Source: Leptospiraceae bacterium (lineage in GTDB: Bacteria; Spirochaetota; Leptospiria; Leptospirales; Leptospiraceae). Taken from it: 64,000 nucleotides of DNA. Under the pieces are notes generated by a model, which ran no database searches, was not told the DNA's origin, and saw only the letters and a list, made by a program, of their open reading frames with translations. Shown in pieces: positions 19,856 to 30,600 of the stretch. The DNA is taken from the NCBI GenBank assembly GCA_024233865.1, contig JACKPA010000004.1, forward strand, positions 267,909 through 331,908. The letters run 5' to 3'. Within the stretch, counting starts at the first letter, position 1. The number at the start of each line of letters is the position of its first letter. A program made the position numbers and the translations under genes.

Positions 19856-21412
19856 CTATATTTTTGTATCATCTTCTTCTTTGGGCTCATTTTCTGGTAT
19901 TGGTTCAAGCATCGAGCTTGATTTATCCAACTCTTCAATTGATTTTTTTAGCCTCATTTCAACTTCCTCATTGATGAGGGTTTCAATGTTGGGGAGTGAG
20001 TTTTCTAAAAAGTTTGTTTCATCCAAATTAATGGCTTCCGGCTCTAATTCATCCGAAATCAAGTTGTCGAGATTTATGGCTGCAGAATAGATGGTAGGAT
20101 CATCTATAGATAGATCAACCTCTCGGTTGTGGTGAGAAATTGCTTCATTTGTGTTGGGATTTTCAGATGCCCTGTCTTCTTCAGTATTGTCAATTACTTC
20201 CGAATCCAATTCATCTATAATCAATGCATCCAAATCAACTACGGCAGGAAAGGGTACTCCATTTTCATCTGTCAGAATAATTTCAGGTTCGAGGCTATCC
20301 AAAGGAGAATTCCCACTATTAGTCCTACCATTAATGTATAGCTCTTGTTGGTAATTATTTCCGTTTTCGCTTAAATCCAGATTACCGTTTTTTTGGGTTT
20401 GGCTTTCATTGTTTGTTTCCTGTATATTGATTAATTCTTTATCAATCAAGGCATCAATGTTGGCAATGGGTAATACATTTGAATCTAGTAAATCTGGTAT
20501 ATCCTCATCCAAATCGAATAACTCCTCAGAATCAATTTCTTCTTCTATGTACGCTTTTTCATTATTATTGGTGGTAGAGGCATTTTCTTCTGTTTTGCTG
20601 TCCTGTGCCACCTTGTTTTCCTCTTTGCCATTTCCCTGAGCTTCGGAAGCAGTAAGAGAATCAAGGTTAAAATGAATCGGAATTTTCTCAATACCAGTAT
20701 GTTTTGAGTCTTTTTCATATAAAGATTTTAAATTCAGAGCTATAGGAGCTTCATTTTGAATATAAACTATTTTCTCATTTGCTTTTTCAAGCAGTGCTTC
20801 TTGTTTTCTTCTCGCTTGGATGAATTTTTTTGAATTTCCTTCTATTTGTTTTAAAACATAAAATTCTGTTTCTAAAAAAACTTTGAAAGAAATAAGTAAT
20901 TTTTGAAAAACTTTACTTTCTTTTTTTATAGATAAATAAAATGCAATATCTTCTTGTGTAATGGAATGATCCAGATACATAATGGATCTTGATAAAAAAA
21001 GAGAAAATATTTGGTAATCACTCTCCGGAAAAAGAATATAAAAATCAGAACTTTTTACTTTTTCTAAGATTTGATCCGCCAAACGTATGTTCTCCAAATA
21101 CACCAACTTTTCTTTTGGGAGTTCGATAATATTTGTGTCGGATAATAAGGAAGTTTGCTGAGGGCGATTTCCGAATACATTGGAAAAATCTAAAATTGTT
21201 GAATTCAAGCCTTTTTTATCGATCTTGCTTTTTACACCTTGGATATAATGGTTACTGTTCGTTCGAGAAGGTAAAAACACATGCCCTATGCTTTTGGAGT
21301 GCATTCTTTGGATTTGTTTATCCAAAGCATCAATTTCACGAGGGATTGGCTCGTAATAGCATATACTTCCTTGGGTTCCAAAAGGGATAAAATATCTCAG
21401 AGACTTTTCCAT
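19856..21412 (-). CDS. Acidic hypothetical protein with internal repeats
   Basis: 518 residues, not recognised. The N-terminal half (1-210) is globular and mixed-charge. The C-terminal half is very acidic and low in complexity. It carries a repeated motif of the form (I/L)(D/E)xLIxxEL: IANIDALIDKEL, VVDLDALIIDEL, INLDNLISDEL and, in weaker form, LPNIETLINEEV. These are separated by about 50-80 Glu/Asp/Asn-rich residues. Such spaced short amphipathic motifs look like docking sites on a disordered tail. No membrane segment or signal peptide is visible. Confidence 0.7.
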   Translation of the reverse strand: MEKSLRYFIPFGTQGSICYYEPIPREIDALDKQIQRMHSKSIGHVFLPSRTNSNHYIQGVKSKIDKKGLNSTILDFSNVFGNRPQQTSLLSDTNIIELPKEKLVYLENIRLADQILEKVKSSDFYILFPESDYQIFSLFLSRSIMYLDHSITQEDIAFYLSIKKESKVFQKLLISFKVFLETEFYVLKQIEGNSKKFIQARRKQEALLEKANEKIVYIQNEAPIALNLKSLYEKDSKHTGIEKIPIHFNLDSLTASEAQGNGKEENKVAQDSKTEENASTTNNNEKAYIEEEIDSEELFDLDEDIPDLLDSNVLPIANIDALIDKELINIQETNNESQTQKNGNLDLSENGNNYQQELYINGRTNSGNSPLDSLEPEIILTDENGVPFPAVVDLDALIIDELDSEVIDNTEEDRASENPNTNEAISHHNREVDLSIDDPTIYSAAINLDNLISDELEPEAINLDETNFLENSLPNIETLINEEVEMRLKKSIEELDKSSSMLEPIPENEPKEEDDTKI

Positions 21413-21514
21413 CTTTTTATCATTTATGAATAAACAACATTACACTATAAATAGGTATGCTAATTTCAAGTAATTAAAATTAAAAATTGATGAATTTTTC
21501 TTTGCTGTAGGATT

Positions 21515-22504
21515 TTACCCCTCATACATTTTGGTGATTTTTCTTAATCTATCCAAAAATTTCTTTCTAATAGGCTCCGGGCTAATAATCTCCAAGCATC
21601 CGTCCCATCTAAAGACATAATTAATCACCTCATCAGGGTCGTATGCATAAACCGTCCAAACACAATGGTCTGCTTTTTTTTTCCATTCTCCTTCTTGGTT
21701 TCTCTTTTTAACCGCTTCCAAATTTTCCAAAGGTACTTTGATTTGAATTTTATATACTTCGGAATTGTCTAAAATGGTATGACCAAACGAATATTTTAGA
21801 TATTCTTCCATTTTAAACTCCGGAATTCTGGAATTTCGTCTATTAAAGTGAACCTTTGGCTCTTTTATGCCTTGGATCATGTATTGGTTCCATTCTTCCT
21901 TTTGTTTGTCCCATCCGGCAAGTAGCCAGTGTCCGTCTTTAAACCGTATCTTTACAGGTACAAAATTGTCTATTTCATGAGTTTCCTGTTTTTGATTAGT
22001 ATATTCAAACTGTATGGGCAGTTTGTTTTCTATGGCACTATGGATAATCGTTAAAAGGTGGATTGGAAAATCTTGCTCCAACAATTGTGTAAAAAAATCT
22101 ATATGGGTAGTGTTTTTAAAATAAAGCAAACTCAAAAAGATGACCAAAAGGGTAGTATACGCCTTGTCTTTCTTCAGAACACCATGGGAGGCAGCTGTAA
22201 TTTTCTTCTCAAACCCCACACCTTTTGCAGTTCCTTTTATAATAAAATCTTTACTCATCGAGTTAAAAATGCTGCGAGCGGTTTTGATTCTTCTTGTGTA
22301 ATCCAGCGTTTTTTTTTGTCGATCATCGATCAAAGTGTCTAAAAGTTTTGCAATGTTCGTATAGCTTAACTTGGTGTTTTCCTCACTTTGAGTCAAGTAG
22401 GTGCCTTTGCTTTCAATTATGCCAAGTATATAAAAACACTCTAGCAAGTGCTTTATTCTTAGATTTTGGGGATCGGACTCTATATCAGGCATTTTTTGTT
22501 TCAA
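21515..22504 (-). CDS. WYL-domain transcriptional regulator, paralogue of the CRISPR-locus WYL protein
   Basis: 329 residues. A helical N-terminal DNA-binding region (YTNIAKLLDTLIDDRQKK, YTRRIKTARSIFNSMSKDF) is followed by a WYL domain (about 150-240; HWLLAGWDKQKEEWNQYM) and a C-terminal WCX-like extension. By eye it is highly similar over its full length to the protein at 61430-62419, with the same length. A 31-bp sequence upstream of the start is also conserved between the two. WYL domains sense nucleotides or other ligands and often regulate defence genes. It stands alone here. Confidence 0.85.
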   Translation of the reverse strand: MKQKMPDIESDPQNLRIKHLLECFYILGIIESKGTYLTQSEENTKLSYTNIAKLLDTLIDDRQKKTLDYTRRIKTARSIFNSMSKDFIIKGTAKGVGFEKKITAASHGVLKKDKAYTTLLVIFLSLLYFKNTTHIDFFTQLLEQDFPIHLLTIIHSAIENKLPIQFEYTNQKQETHEIDNFVPVKIRFKDGHWLLAGWDKQKEEWNQYMIQGIKEPKVHFNRRNSRIPEFKMEEYLKYSFGHTILDNSEVYKIQIKVPLENLEAVKKRNQEGEWKKKADHCVWTVYAYDPDEVINYVFRWDGCLEIISPEPIRKKFLDRLRKITKMYEG

Positions 22505-22538
22505 TTTTAACGTATTTATAATTTCTTGATTTTTTATA

Positions 22539-22569
22539 GATTTTGTATCAACAACTTTTTTTGAATTTT
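22539..22569 (-). promoter_or_regulatory. 31-bp box shared with the CRISPR WYL gene upstream region
   Basis: Upstream of the WYL gene, the minus strand reads AAAATTCAAAAAAAG, one base, then GTTGATACAAAATC. The same 31 bases, with one mismatch, occur at 61365-61395 before the paralogue. Either it is an autoregulatory operator/promoter or a remnant of the gene duplication. Confidence 0.5.
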
Positions 22570-22703
22570 AGAAAAAAAAATCGAACTCACCTTAAGACAA
22601 CCTGTTTATGAATATAATCTTTGAGAAATTAAATTCTTTATTTTAAATAGACCGAAATTATGTTAGTTGTATTTTACAAAAAAACCAAAAATGGAGAAAA
22701 ATA

Positions 22704-22976
22704 ATGGATTTAAAAGAATTACAGCAGGTTGTTCAAGATGCTATCGAAAAAGGAGCAAAAACGGTTGAGCAAGTTCATAGACAAATTGCCAATATGCCTT
22801 TGGATGTACTTGCAAGATTTGAGCAGTTGGAAGCTCCTTTGAATCAAGCTAGAGACTTTAATGATAGAACAATTGGAAGTATTTATGAAGCAATTCACAA
22901 TTTAAATCAAAAAGCGGGTGAAATTGCAAAAGAATTATTAGCAAAAATTGATCCATCCGGTAAATCAGAATCTTGA
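22704..22976 (+). CDS. Small conserved-looking hypothetical protein
   Basis: 90 residues, all helical, preceded by TGGAGA seven bases before the ATG. It begins with MDLKELQQVVQDAIEKGAKT and ends in a Lys/Ser-rich tail. The pattern (a phasin-like amphipathic helical bundle) is suggestive only. No function can be assigned. Confidence 0.7.
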   Translation: MDLKELQQVVQDAIEKGAKTVEQVHRQIANMPLDVLARFEQLEAPLNQARDFNDRTIGSIYEAIHNLNQKAGEIAKELLAKIDPSGKSES

Positions 22977-22984
22977 AATAACAT

Positions 22985-23028
22985 TTCGACTACGCTCGGG
23001 TGTCCGGAGTTTTCTTGAGCGTAGCGAT
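22985..23028. repeat. Dispersed GAGCGTAG element (inverted pair)
   Basis: CTACGCTC at 22990-22997 is complementary to GAGCGTAG at 23017-23024, forming a hairpin with a 19-base loop. The arms belong to a short element with consensus close to CCCTGAGCGTAGTCGAAGGG that recurs at 33660, 57771 and 57950-58053. Confidence 0.6.
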
Positions 23029-23071
23029 GCATTGATTTTACCGAAGTGCCAAACTTGTTAAGAGGGAAAAT

Positions 23072-23797
23072 ATGAACAGTTTTCAAATGCCAGATCGCTA
23101 TCAAAAAGCAGACTTTGTGAAGGATAACTTTGGGAAAATCGCTTCCAAATATGATTTGTTCAATGATCTTAGCACTTTTTTTATGCATAGACTTTGGAAA
23201 GGAGAAATGATTTCCGCAATTCAAAAAAGAGGTTTTAAAAAGCCGGTATGTGTCGATTTATGCTGTGGAACCGGAGATATTTCTCTTTTGATAAACAAAA
23301 AACTCTTGGTAGAAACTGTTTATTCGATAGATTTTTCTGAAAACATGCTAGAAATAGCCAAAAACAGATTAAAAAACTATCCGTTAAATCACATTCAGCT
23401 AGGAGATGCTACAAATTTAAAGGATTTTAGTGATTCTAGTGTGGATGTTGTCACCGTTGGATTCGGATTGCGTAATGTAAGTTCTTTGGAAAAGTCTATA
23501 TCCGAAATTTATAGAATACTAAAAAAAGATGGAATTTTTGTAAATTTGGATGTTGGAAAAGTTCGGTTACCAGTCATAAAGTGGTTTGCCAATTTTTATT
23601 TTTTCAAGATTGTTCCTATTTTGGGCTATATTATCTCCGGAAAACAAAATAAGATGTTTGATTATCTACCAGTATCATCCCTATATTATCCCGATCAGGA
23701 CGTGTTAAAAGAAATTTTAGAAAACCAGGGCTTCCGAAATGTTCAATACAAGGATTTCGTTTTTGGAAATGCAACCATGCATTGGGGGATGAAATAA
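23072..23797 (+). CDS. ubiE: Demethylmenaquinone/ubiquinone methyltransferase UbiE/MenG
   Basis: 241 residues. The N-terminal FGKIASKYDLFNDLSTFFMHRLWK is family-typical. The SAM-binding motif VDLCCGTGDIS, the second signature VTVGFGLRNVSSLEKSI and the C-terminal GNATMHWGMK, close to the UbiE ending, support the assignment. It methylates the quinone ring in the last step of menaquinone synthesis. Whether it serves menaquinone or ubiquinone cannot be told from sequence; spirochaetes of this group use menaquinone. Confidence 0.93.
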   Translation: MNSFQMPDRYQKADFVKDNFGKIASKYDLFNDLSTFFMHRLWKGEMISAIQKRGFKKPVCVDLCCGTGDISLLINKKLLVETVYSIDFSENMLEIAKNRLKNYPLNHIQLGDATNLKDFSDSSVDVVTVGFGLRNVSSLEKSISEIYRILKKDGIFVNLDVGKVRLPVIKWFANFYFFKIVPILGYIISGKQNKMFDYLPVSSLYYPDQDVLKEILENQGFRNVQYKDFVFGNATMHWGMK

Positions 23798-23868
23798 AAA
23801 ATACTTGTTCCTTTTTTACTATTTAAAGTAACATCTAAAAATTATTAAATACTTGAACAATTGAAAAA

Positions 23869-24978
23869 ATGCAAAAAAAATCCGTATTTGTTGTCTTTTT
23901 AATTTTTACAAACCTTTTTGTTTCTCAACTCTTATTAGCAGATACAATTTTTTTGAATAACGGTGAAGTGATTTACGGTAAAATAACATCCAGCAATCCT
24001 AGCAAGGTGACCATACAAACAAAAAATGACAGTTCTCGTAACTTTAATAAATCAGAGATTTTTCGAATCTATTTTAGAGATGTAGCAGATGATGAAAAAA
24101 ACCAAATAGTAAAAGTTCTCGCTGCAAAAAGTAATTATTCCAAACCGAAAGTTTCCAATTCTCAAGCATCACCTCTAAACCCAGACGAATTAGCCTACCG
24201 GCAAGAAGAATTAAAGCTCCATGACAGAGAGCAAATGTTCAGAGAAGAGTATTTTAAAAGACAAATGGATTTACTAGAGGAAGAATTGCGGTATTTAAGG
24301 GAAGAAAGAGAAAAGCTAAAGTCAAAACGAGAAATAGACGAAAATTACAAAAGAACCATTGAGCGAAAAATAGCCAATTTAGAGCTTCGAAATAAAAGAC
24401 TAGAAAAACTTTTAAAAGTTGAACAGAATAGATTAGACGACTTTAAGAAGTCTGGTAGTCCTTGGCAACTAGCTTGGCGATCAGCAATCTTGCCTGGTTG
24501 GGGACATCGATATGTTGGAGAAGATGTGATTGGTGATAGTTATTCTGCCAGCATTTTAGTTTTTTTGCTTACGGGTTTCGGATTAAAATATGATGCCAAG
24601 CTAAACAAACAGTATTTGGATGAGAAACTAACCAATGCTGTTGTGATACGCCCTATTTTGTTTAATAGTTTCATAAGCTCATCAACCGTAACAGATATTT
24701 TAAGTATTTTGGCGTTTCAAACTTATTATTCCTATAATCACGATTCTGCAAATGTAAGAGATGAAAAAAGGCTTGGAAACAACTTGATAGGCGTAGGAGC
24801 CGGTTTGTATATTTTACAAATTGCACATGCCTACATTACCGGTGTAAATATAAAAAAAGAAAAATATAGCTCTACCGGTGGCTGGAATTTTTACCTCCAT
24901 TCCCTAAATTCCTATAACCCTTTGGTAAACCAAAATATTCCTATTAGTTTTGATTTGAGTTATACTTTTAGGTTTTAA
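23869..24978 (+). CDS. Exported protein with coiled coil and hydrophobic C-terminal domain
   Basis: 369 residues. A signal peptide (cleavage likely after VSQLLLA) is followed by a small beta domain, DTIFLNNGEVIYGKITSSNPSKV, of the type found in several Leptospira exported proteins. A long charged coiled coil spans about 105-190. The C-terminal domain opens WRSAILPGWGHRYVGED, resembling the DUF5683-like PGWGQxY motif, and has two or three hydrophobic segments. It ends in a Phe-terminated beta strand (FDLSYTFRF), which is compatible with an envelope location. Confidence 0.7.
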   Translation: MQKKSVFVVFLIFTNLFVSQLLLADTIFLNNGEVIYGKITSSNPSKVTIQTKNDSSRNFNKSEIFRIYFRDVADDEKNQIVKVLAAKSNYSKPKVSNSQASPLNPDELAYRQEELKLHDREQMFREEYFKRQMDLLEEELRYLREEREKLKSKREIDENYKRTIERKIANLELRNKRLEKLLKVEQNRLDDFKKSGSPWQLAWRSAILPGWGHRYVGEDVIGDSYSASILVFLLTGFGLKYDAKLNKQYLDEKLTNAVVIRPILFNSFISSSTVTDILSILAFQTYYSYNHDSANVRDEKRLGNNLIGVGAGLYILQIAHAYITGVNIKKEKYSSTGGWNFYLHSLNSYNPLVNQNIPISFDLSYTFRF

Positions 24979-24992
24979 TCATTTTTTTTATT

Positions 24993-26525
24993 TTACGACG
25001 TATGATATTTAAACCACTCTTCATAGTTCAAAAATACGTCAATTTTTGCACCTTTTCCGAGTTGCTTGGAAATGTGGCTTAACGTAATTCCGGGACCGCA
25101 AGCGTGGTGCTTGTCGCAAATGGAAGGGTTTTTTTGAAATACAAGATCAAATTGATAACCACTCATCCAAAAGAAATGAGTTTTTTCTGACAAATCGGGA
25201 ATCTCATTGAGTAACTCTAGTTTGTAAGTATAATACCTATCAAATTGAGAATCGATATTTTCGCTTTCTATGTGAGTAATTTTCAAGAATTCATTCCCAT
25301 ATTTTAAAAATAGGTCTAATCCGAATTCTTCTTCTTCTCCTAAACTTTCCGAGCAGCCACTGACCCAAATACCTTTTTTTGCCAGCTCTTTCCATGTTTT
25401 TATACCGGCTGCCCATATAATTCTGTCATAATTAGATTGTTTCCAATAGTTGGGCCAAGCATTTCCTCTTGCTACAATTAAGTTTGCATCCGGAATATTT
25501 TCCGGCACATTTAGCGGTTCGCGATTGAATTTTAGATTATTGCCCTTTAGAGGATAAAGGTGCTCTAAAGACTCAGCCTTTGGAAAATGGTGTTTTTTTT
25601 CAAGTTGTAATTGATTCAGTACGGTTCCCGTATCTGTTATACCTTTTAAGGAAAAAAAAATACCATGTTTTTTGGGTAGAACTCCCACACCAATCTTTTG
25701 ATGACACCCACCGCCATATTTTTTTAACTCCATTCTTTCTCTTGTGATAGAGTTTTCAACTTCCGGAATTGTCAACCGAGATACTAAAGTAATAATTTCT
25801 GTTCTTTCTTTTTTAATTTCAGCCGCTAATCCACCTTGGGCAGGTGCATTCGGACATTCGGATATAGGGAGAAGCATAAAAACAGAACTTTTTAGAATAA
25901 CTTTCAAGTATTGTCTGAGTTGTGTGAACTCAGTTTCTTCTGACTGTATGTAATCCGTATAAAAAAGCCTGTCTATGGCAGCTTTAGCTACTACAATCCC
26001 TAGAGCATCATTATCTTCCTGCCATTTTCTTAACCTTGTTTGTATGTTTCCTCTTACCGGTTGGAAAATAATTTCTTTTTTTTGCAAAGATGCGGGTAAA
26101 ATTTCCGGTAAAAGCGACTTTAAATTGTATTCTCTCCTGGGAGATGAACTATATATGGATATATTTGGAATTTCCGAATCAAATACAAATTGCCTTTTGA
26201 ACAAAAGCATGTCGCGCTGATCGACTCTTTCCAAAACAGATAAAACTTTTGTTTCATCATTTTGATCTAAATCAATGTCTTTCCATGAGTGAACAACTAA
26301 GTCTACTTTTTCGGATAATAGGTCTTCCCTAAAATCTCTTGTAAAAACTCCTTTTCCACTCATTTTCCAAAGGGGAGAAGATAAGTCTTTATCACCGGTA
26401 GACTCTTTCAAGTGGTATTCAATTTTCAGCTCTGGTTCTATCTTCTGTAGTGCATTTCCTACTAAATAAGCTTGAATTTTTGCCAAAGAGCTTTTTCGAG
26501 AAGCTATCCTTAGTATACCATGCAT
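24993..26525 (-). CDS. hemC: Porphobilinogen deaminase fused to HemD-like uroporphyrinogen-III synthase region
   Basis: 510 residues from the ATG at 26525, which has GGGAAG about 9 bases upstream; a TTG at 26540 is a weaker choice. The HemC part (about 1-310) shows LRIASRKSSLAKIQA, SSPRREYNL, VRGNIQTRL and the dipyrromethane-cofactor Cys in GGGCHQKIGV. A second domain of about 200 residues follows. It contains LIVARGNAWPN and WMSGYQFDLVF and is consistent with a divergent HemD. In Leptospira one gene is reported to supply both HemC and HemD functions. The start overlaps the hemA end by 16 bases, so the genes are coupled. Confidence 0.88.
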   Translation of the reverse strand: MHGILRIASRKSSLAKIQAYLVGNALQKIEPELKIEYHLKESTGDKDLSSPLWKMSGKGVFTRDFREDLLSEKVDLVVHSWKDIDLDQNDETKVLSVLERVDQRDMLLFKRQFVFDSEIPNISIYSSSPRREYNLKSLLPEILPASLQKKEIIFQPVRGNIQTRLRKWQEDNDALGIVVAKAAIDRLFYTDYIQSEETEFTQLRQYLKVILKSSVFMLLPISECPNAPAQGGLAAEIKKERTEIITLVSRLTIPEVENSITRERMELKKYGGGCHQKIGVGVLPKKHGIFFSLKGITDTGTVLNQLQLEKKHHFPKAESLEHLYPLKGNNLKFNREPLNVPENIPDANLIVARGNAWPNYWKQSNYDRIIWAAGIKTWKELAKKGIWVSGCSESLGEEEEFGLDLFLKYGNEFLKITHIESENIDSQFDRYYTYKLELLNEIPDLSEKTHFFWMSGYQFDLVFQKNPSICDKHHACGPGITLSHISKQLGKGAKIDVFLNYEEWFKYHTS

Positions 26526-27394
26526 GGTATGTCTTCCCAACCATAAATAAAATGCTGGCTTTCTAGTTCTCTTTCTTCAACAATATCGACAACGACCCTT
26601 TTTAGTTTTTCTTTTAGCCTTCTGTTTTTGCTTTCATTTTCTTTTAGGGAATTTAACATACTCTCAAAAGATATATAGGTAAGTCTGTCTTCAGGAAATT
26701 TGTCATTCATATCAATTTCTCGAAAATCAACTACTATGATACCGTCATCTGCTTGATCGATCCACCTGGTTACGGACATGGGAGCTGCAATCGCTAAGGA
26801 TTCATTTCCCATCTCATAAGAATACAAAGGCTCTATGGATACCGGAAATTGTTTGGATATTTCAAGCAGTTTTTCTTGGTTCCGACCTACAACCTTTACT
26901 TCTCTACCTTTCAATAACCATGGTAGAAGTTTTATTGCCAATTGTCCTGTTCCCAAAAGAGTTACTTTGTTGATATTTTTTAAATATCTATGAGCAAGAC
27001 CACCATAAGACTGATCTCCCAAATTTCTTAGGTATTTGGATCGAATTTTCCTTGAATCTTCTATGAGTTGGTCCCGCAATTTGTACAAATAATCACCAAA
27101 AGCGGAATTAGGCAGGTTATCATTTTTAAAAGCCTCTTTAAACTGAGCAAAAATCTCAGTTTCCCCTAACAGTCTAGAGCGAATCCCGCTTACAATTTCC
27201 AAAAGTAGCTTATAGGCATCATAGCCTTCATGCCATGTATAGCTAGTACCATCAATTGATAAGTTAGAGTCTATTGTTCTTAGATCACCAACAAACAAAG
27301 TCCGCATACAGGTTTTCCATCGGAATAAATCTGGAAAATGTTCTTTATCCCTATTTTTTGATTCAGAATGTAGAACTAATAGGTTTGACCACAT
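26510..27394 (-). CDS. hemA: Glutamyl-tRNA reductase, short form
   Basis: 294 residues from the ATG at 27394 (AAAGGT six bases before it), or 299 from the ATG at 27409. The catalytic Cys is in FRWKTCMRTLFVGD. SRLLGETEIFAQFKEAF matches the conserved GluTR block, and the NADPH-binding motif is VTLLGTGQLA. At about 295 residues it is more than 100 shorter than usual and appears to lack the C-terminal dimerisation domain. It makes glutamate-1-semialdehyde for tetrapyrroles and is the first gene of hemA-hemC. hemB and hemL are not in the window. Confidence 0.88.
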   Translation of the reverse strand: MWSNLLVLHSESKNRDKEHFPDLFRWKTCMRTLFVGDLRTIDSNLSIDGTSYTWHEGYDAYKLLLEIVSGIRSRLLGETEIFAQFKEAFKNDNLPNSAFGDYLYKLRDQLIEDSRKIRSKYLRNLGDQSYGGLAHRYLKNINKVTLLGTGQLAIKLLPWLLKGREVKVVGRNQEKLLEISKQFPVSIEPLYSYEMGNESLAIAAPMSVTRWIDQADDGIIVVDFREIDMNDKFPEDRLTYISFESMLNSLKENESKNRRLKEKLKRVVVDIVEERELESQHFIYGWEDIPCMVY

Positions 27395-27629
27395 CAGGCT
27401 ACCTTTCATTTTTATAAGATTGGTTTAAAAAGTGTTGATAGAAATAACGTTCTTTTAGCTCGAGAATGAACACTTTAATTTACTAGAATTTAAAATTTAG
27501 GTTTCTTGTAAAGAATAGTTTTCACAAACGAATTAAAAAATGCGATTCAGGTCAAAATAATTTTCTCCCATGGTAAATACAACTTGCCTTTATAAGCTAT
27601 AAATTTTAGAATTGGTGCGAGAAATACCC

Positions 27630-30600
27630 ATGGACGTTCAAAAATCCGTTATTATAATTATAAAAGATAAGAATAAGCTATTATTCCAAAAAAACCAGAA
27701 ATGGAATGATCTTTCTTTTGTTGGCGGAAAGCTTGATATCAAAGACGGCAATGAACCCATACGGGCTGCTTATAGGGAAGTGATGGAAGAGCTTGATTTG
27801 ATTGGAGGTTTGGATTTTAGTTTGTTGGAATTGTCTCTGGAGCCTATTGCCATAGAAAAATTGAGCAAAAGAACCGAAAGTTTCCGAAACTACAATTTTT
27901 ATCCGTTTTTGATGAAGCTAAATCCGAAACAAAAGCCTCGTTTGGAATCGGAAAATAATATATGGCTTGAAATGGAAGAAATAGACAACTACCAAAACCA
28001 TAATTATCCGATTAGTGATTTGGTTTTGGAAATTTTGCCAAAAATTCCATTAAACAATTTGGATTCTCTAACAGAATTTCAAATTTCCAATGAAGAGCTT
28101 TACAAACAAGAAGTTCAAAAACTCTTGGAAGACGAGGAAACTCTTGGTGTTATTGATGATAATGAAAGGTGGTATCTCAATAAAAAGCAAAAAGAGTTGG
28201 GAATCAATGAATCGCAAGCCAAGCAAATTGAAGACGCTCTTGTTCTCAAGTTTAGGAGGGATGACTGTAAAATTAAAAATTGGCAGGTTTTTCCGCCTGA
28301 TACGGCAAATCGTTTTCCACTTCTTATCGATGATTTAAAAAAATATGGAAACATCAAGAGCTACCACACAATACAGATAGTGTCAGTTTACAATGAGGGA
28401 AAAACGGGAGCCCTTGTTTTTAAAATTTTGGGGTATGACAAAACAAATACCATTAGCCGTATTCTAAAGTATGACTACATCTATAGAGTGAATAAGGAAT
28501 ACTATAACTTTAACCAAAACGAAAAATTGCACGGTGGGATTTATACCCCCCCTCATTGCAAACGATTTTTTGGCAGTGAAAATTCAACACACGCATTTCT
28601 AGAGCTTAAACCGGCAGATGAATATGCAAATGCCTCGGATATGTTTTCTCTAAGGAATATTTTAACAAAAAAGATTTATGAATTTTCCACCGATGCTCAT
28701 TTAAAAAAGTTTACTTCCGATTCTCTAAGAAGTATAATGGATTGGTTTTTTAATTCGATATACAAAAATACAACGGAAGGAGATTTTCCTTATCAAAAAA
28801 GTGAAACACCCTACCAAAATAGCCTGGATTTATTTTTGCCTCCTAGAAAGATTTATAAGGGGAAAATTGACTTTAACGGTTCTCAAAATGGTAAAGACGG
28901 TTTTATCAAAATAGACCCAAATAAGGTATTTAGCTATGATTTAAAACCAACGGACAATCAGCATATAGCTGAAATAGTTTTTAAAGTAGGCTACAACCCA
29001 GAAAAAAGTGGTAGATACTATCGAATTGATGTCAAAAGTACTATTGAGTCATCCAAGATTGACCTATTGGAGCAAAACAATTGGCATTTGTATTTTCACC
29101 CAAAAACAAATTTATCCGGACTCAGTAGAGAAAGTTTGTTCCAAGAGTTGAGCTACCAAACAAATTATCTAAACAACGAATTTGGTAAGTATAAATTATT
29201 AAATATATTTCATCCCTATCAAAGAAAGAATATATATGAAACAAACTACTATATAGAGCAACTTTTACAAAAGGTAGGAATAAATTATTCTACATACTTT
29301 TTGCACGGTGATTTGAATCCTTCCAATATATTGATTTGTCGTTTGTCTGCGGGAAGGTTCCATCCGATTCTAATTGATTTTTATGAAACCATAGAATCCA
29401 ATCCGGAGTTTAGCCCGAATTTATTTTTTGATGTAGCTCGCTTGGAGACGGAAATTTTGATCCAAATGCTATCAAGTGTAATGGAAAAGGTTTTTAAAAC
29501 AAAAGAGGATTCTTCCAAACTTTCAGCAAAGGAAATTGAATTTATACTGGACTTTGAAACTAAGCTCTTTGAATTCAATCATAAAAGCCAATCTTTTAAC
29601 GGAGATTTTATCATTTTCGAGCTTAGGAATATATTGAAAGAAATCATCGGAACGCAATTCAAAACAGAATACAATTCTTATGAATGGTACAAAAACTATA
29701 TTCTCTGTACGGCTATTTTTTCTTTAGGATTTACGAAGTTTAAATTAGAATCTCCACGCAGTAAACATATAGCATTGATTTGGGCTATGAGGCAGTTTTA
29801 TAGGTTTGAAACTTTTTACTCTTTGATCGACTCAGGGGTTTTAAACATAGACGTTGCCAGCGACTCGGAAAAAGGAGATGATACTCCTCTACGAAAGTTA
29901 CAAGAAAAGTGTAAATATTTTAATGAATTAACCAAAGAAGAACTGGGAACCAGAAATTTACCACCTTCTTTGTTTGTGAATTTTTATTTGGGTGTCCAAA
30001 AATATCTAAAATCATTTTTGAACCAAAAAAAGAAAAACTGCTTTTTTTTGATGGGAGAAAGTGGCAGCGGAAAATCAGTTTTTTTTGACTACTATTCTTC
30101 GGATGAGTTTTTATATCCCGTACTTTTTATCTCCGGTAGTCAAGCTCTGCAAAATGAAAATTCTCTGATAGATGATGTAAAAACTAAGTTGGGTTATGAG
30201 ACAGCAGATTGGATTGATTCGATTGACTTTGCAGTAGGGAATGATAACCTCTTTATCATCATAATCGAAAATATTTATTATAACCCCAATCCTTATTTGG
30301 CAGCATCGGCTTTGTTAAATTTGATTGGAAAAACCCTCAATTCCAAAATTAAAATTTTGATTGCGTGTACTCCTGCTTTTTGGAATGAATATTTGGATAG
30401 CAATCGTCTTATCGAAATTGCTTCTTTTCCTGTTCCAAAAGAAGAAGGTAGTATTGATGAGTTTATCAACTATATTTTTATAGAAAGACCGGACAATAAG
30501 CAAAGCGAGGAGCTTTTAAAAAAGTATTTCAAAGAATATAGTATAACAGGAGAGCCTATCGGAAAGGCAAGAAGTATCTCTAAGCTTCCGGGAATATTAA

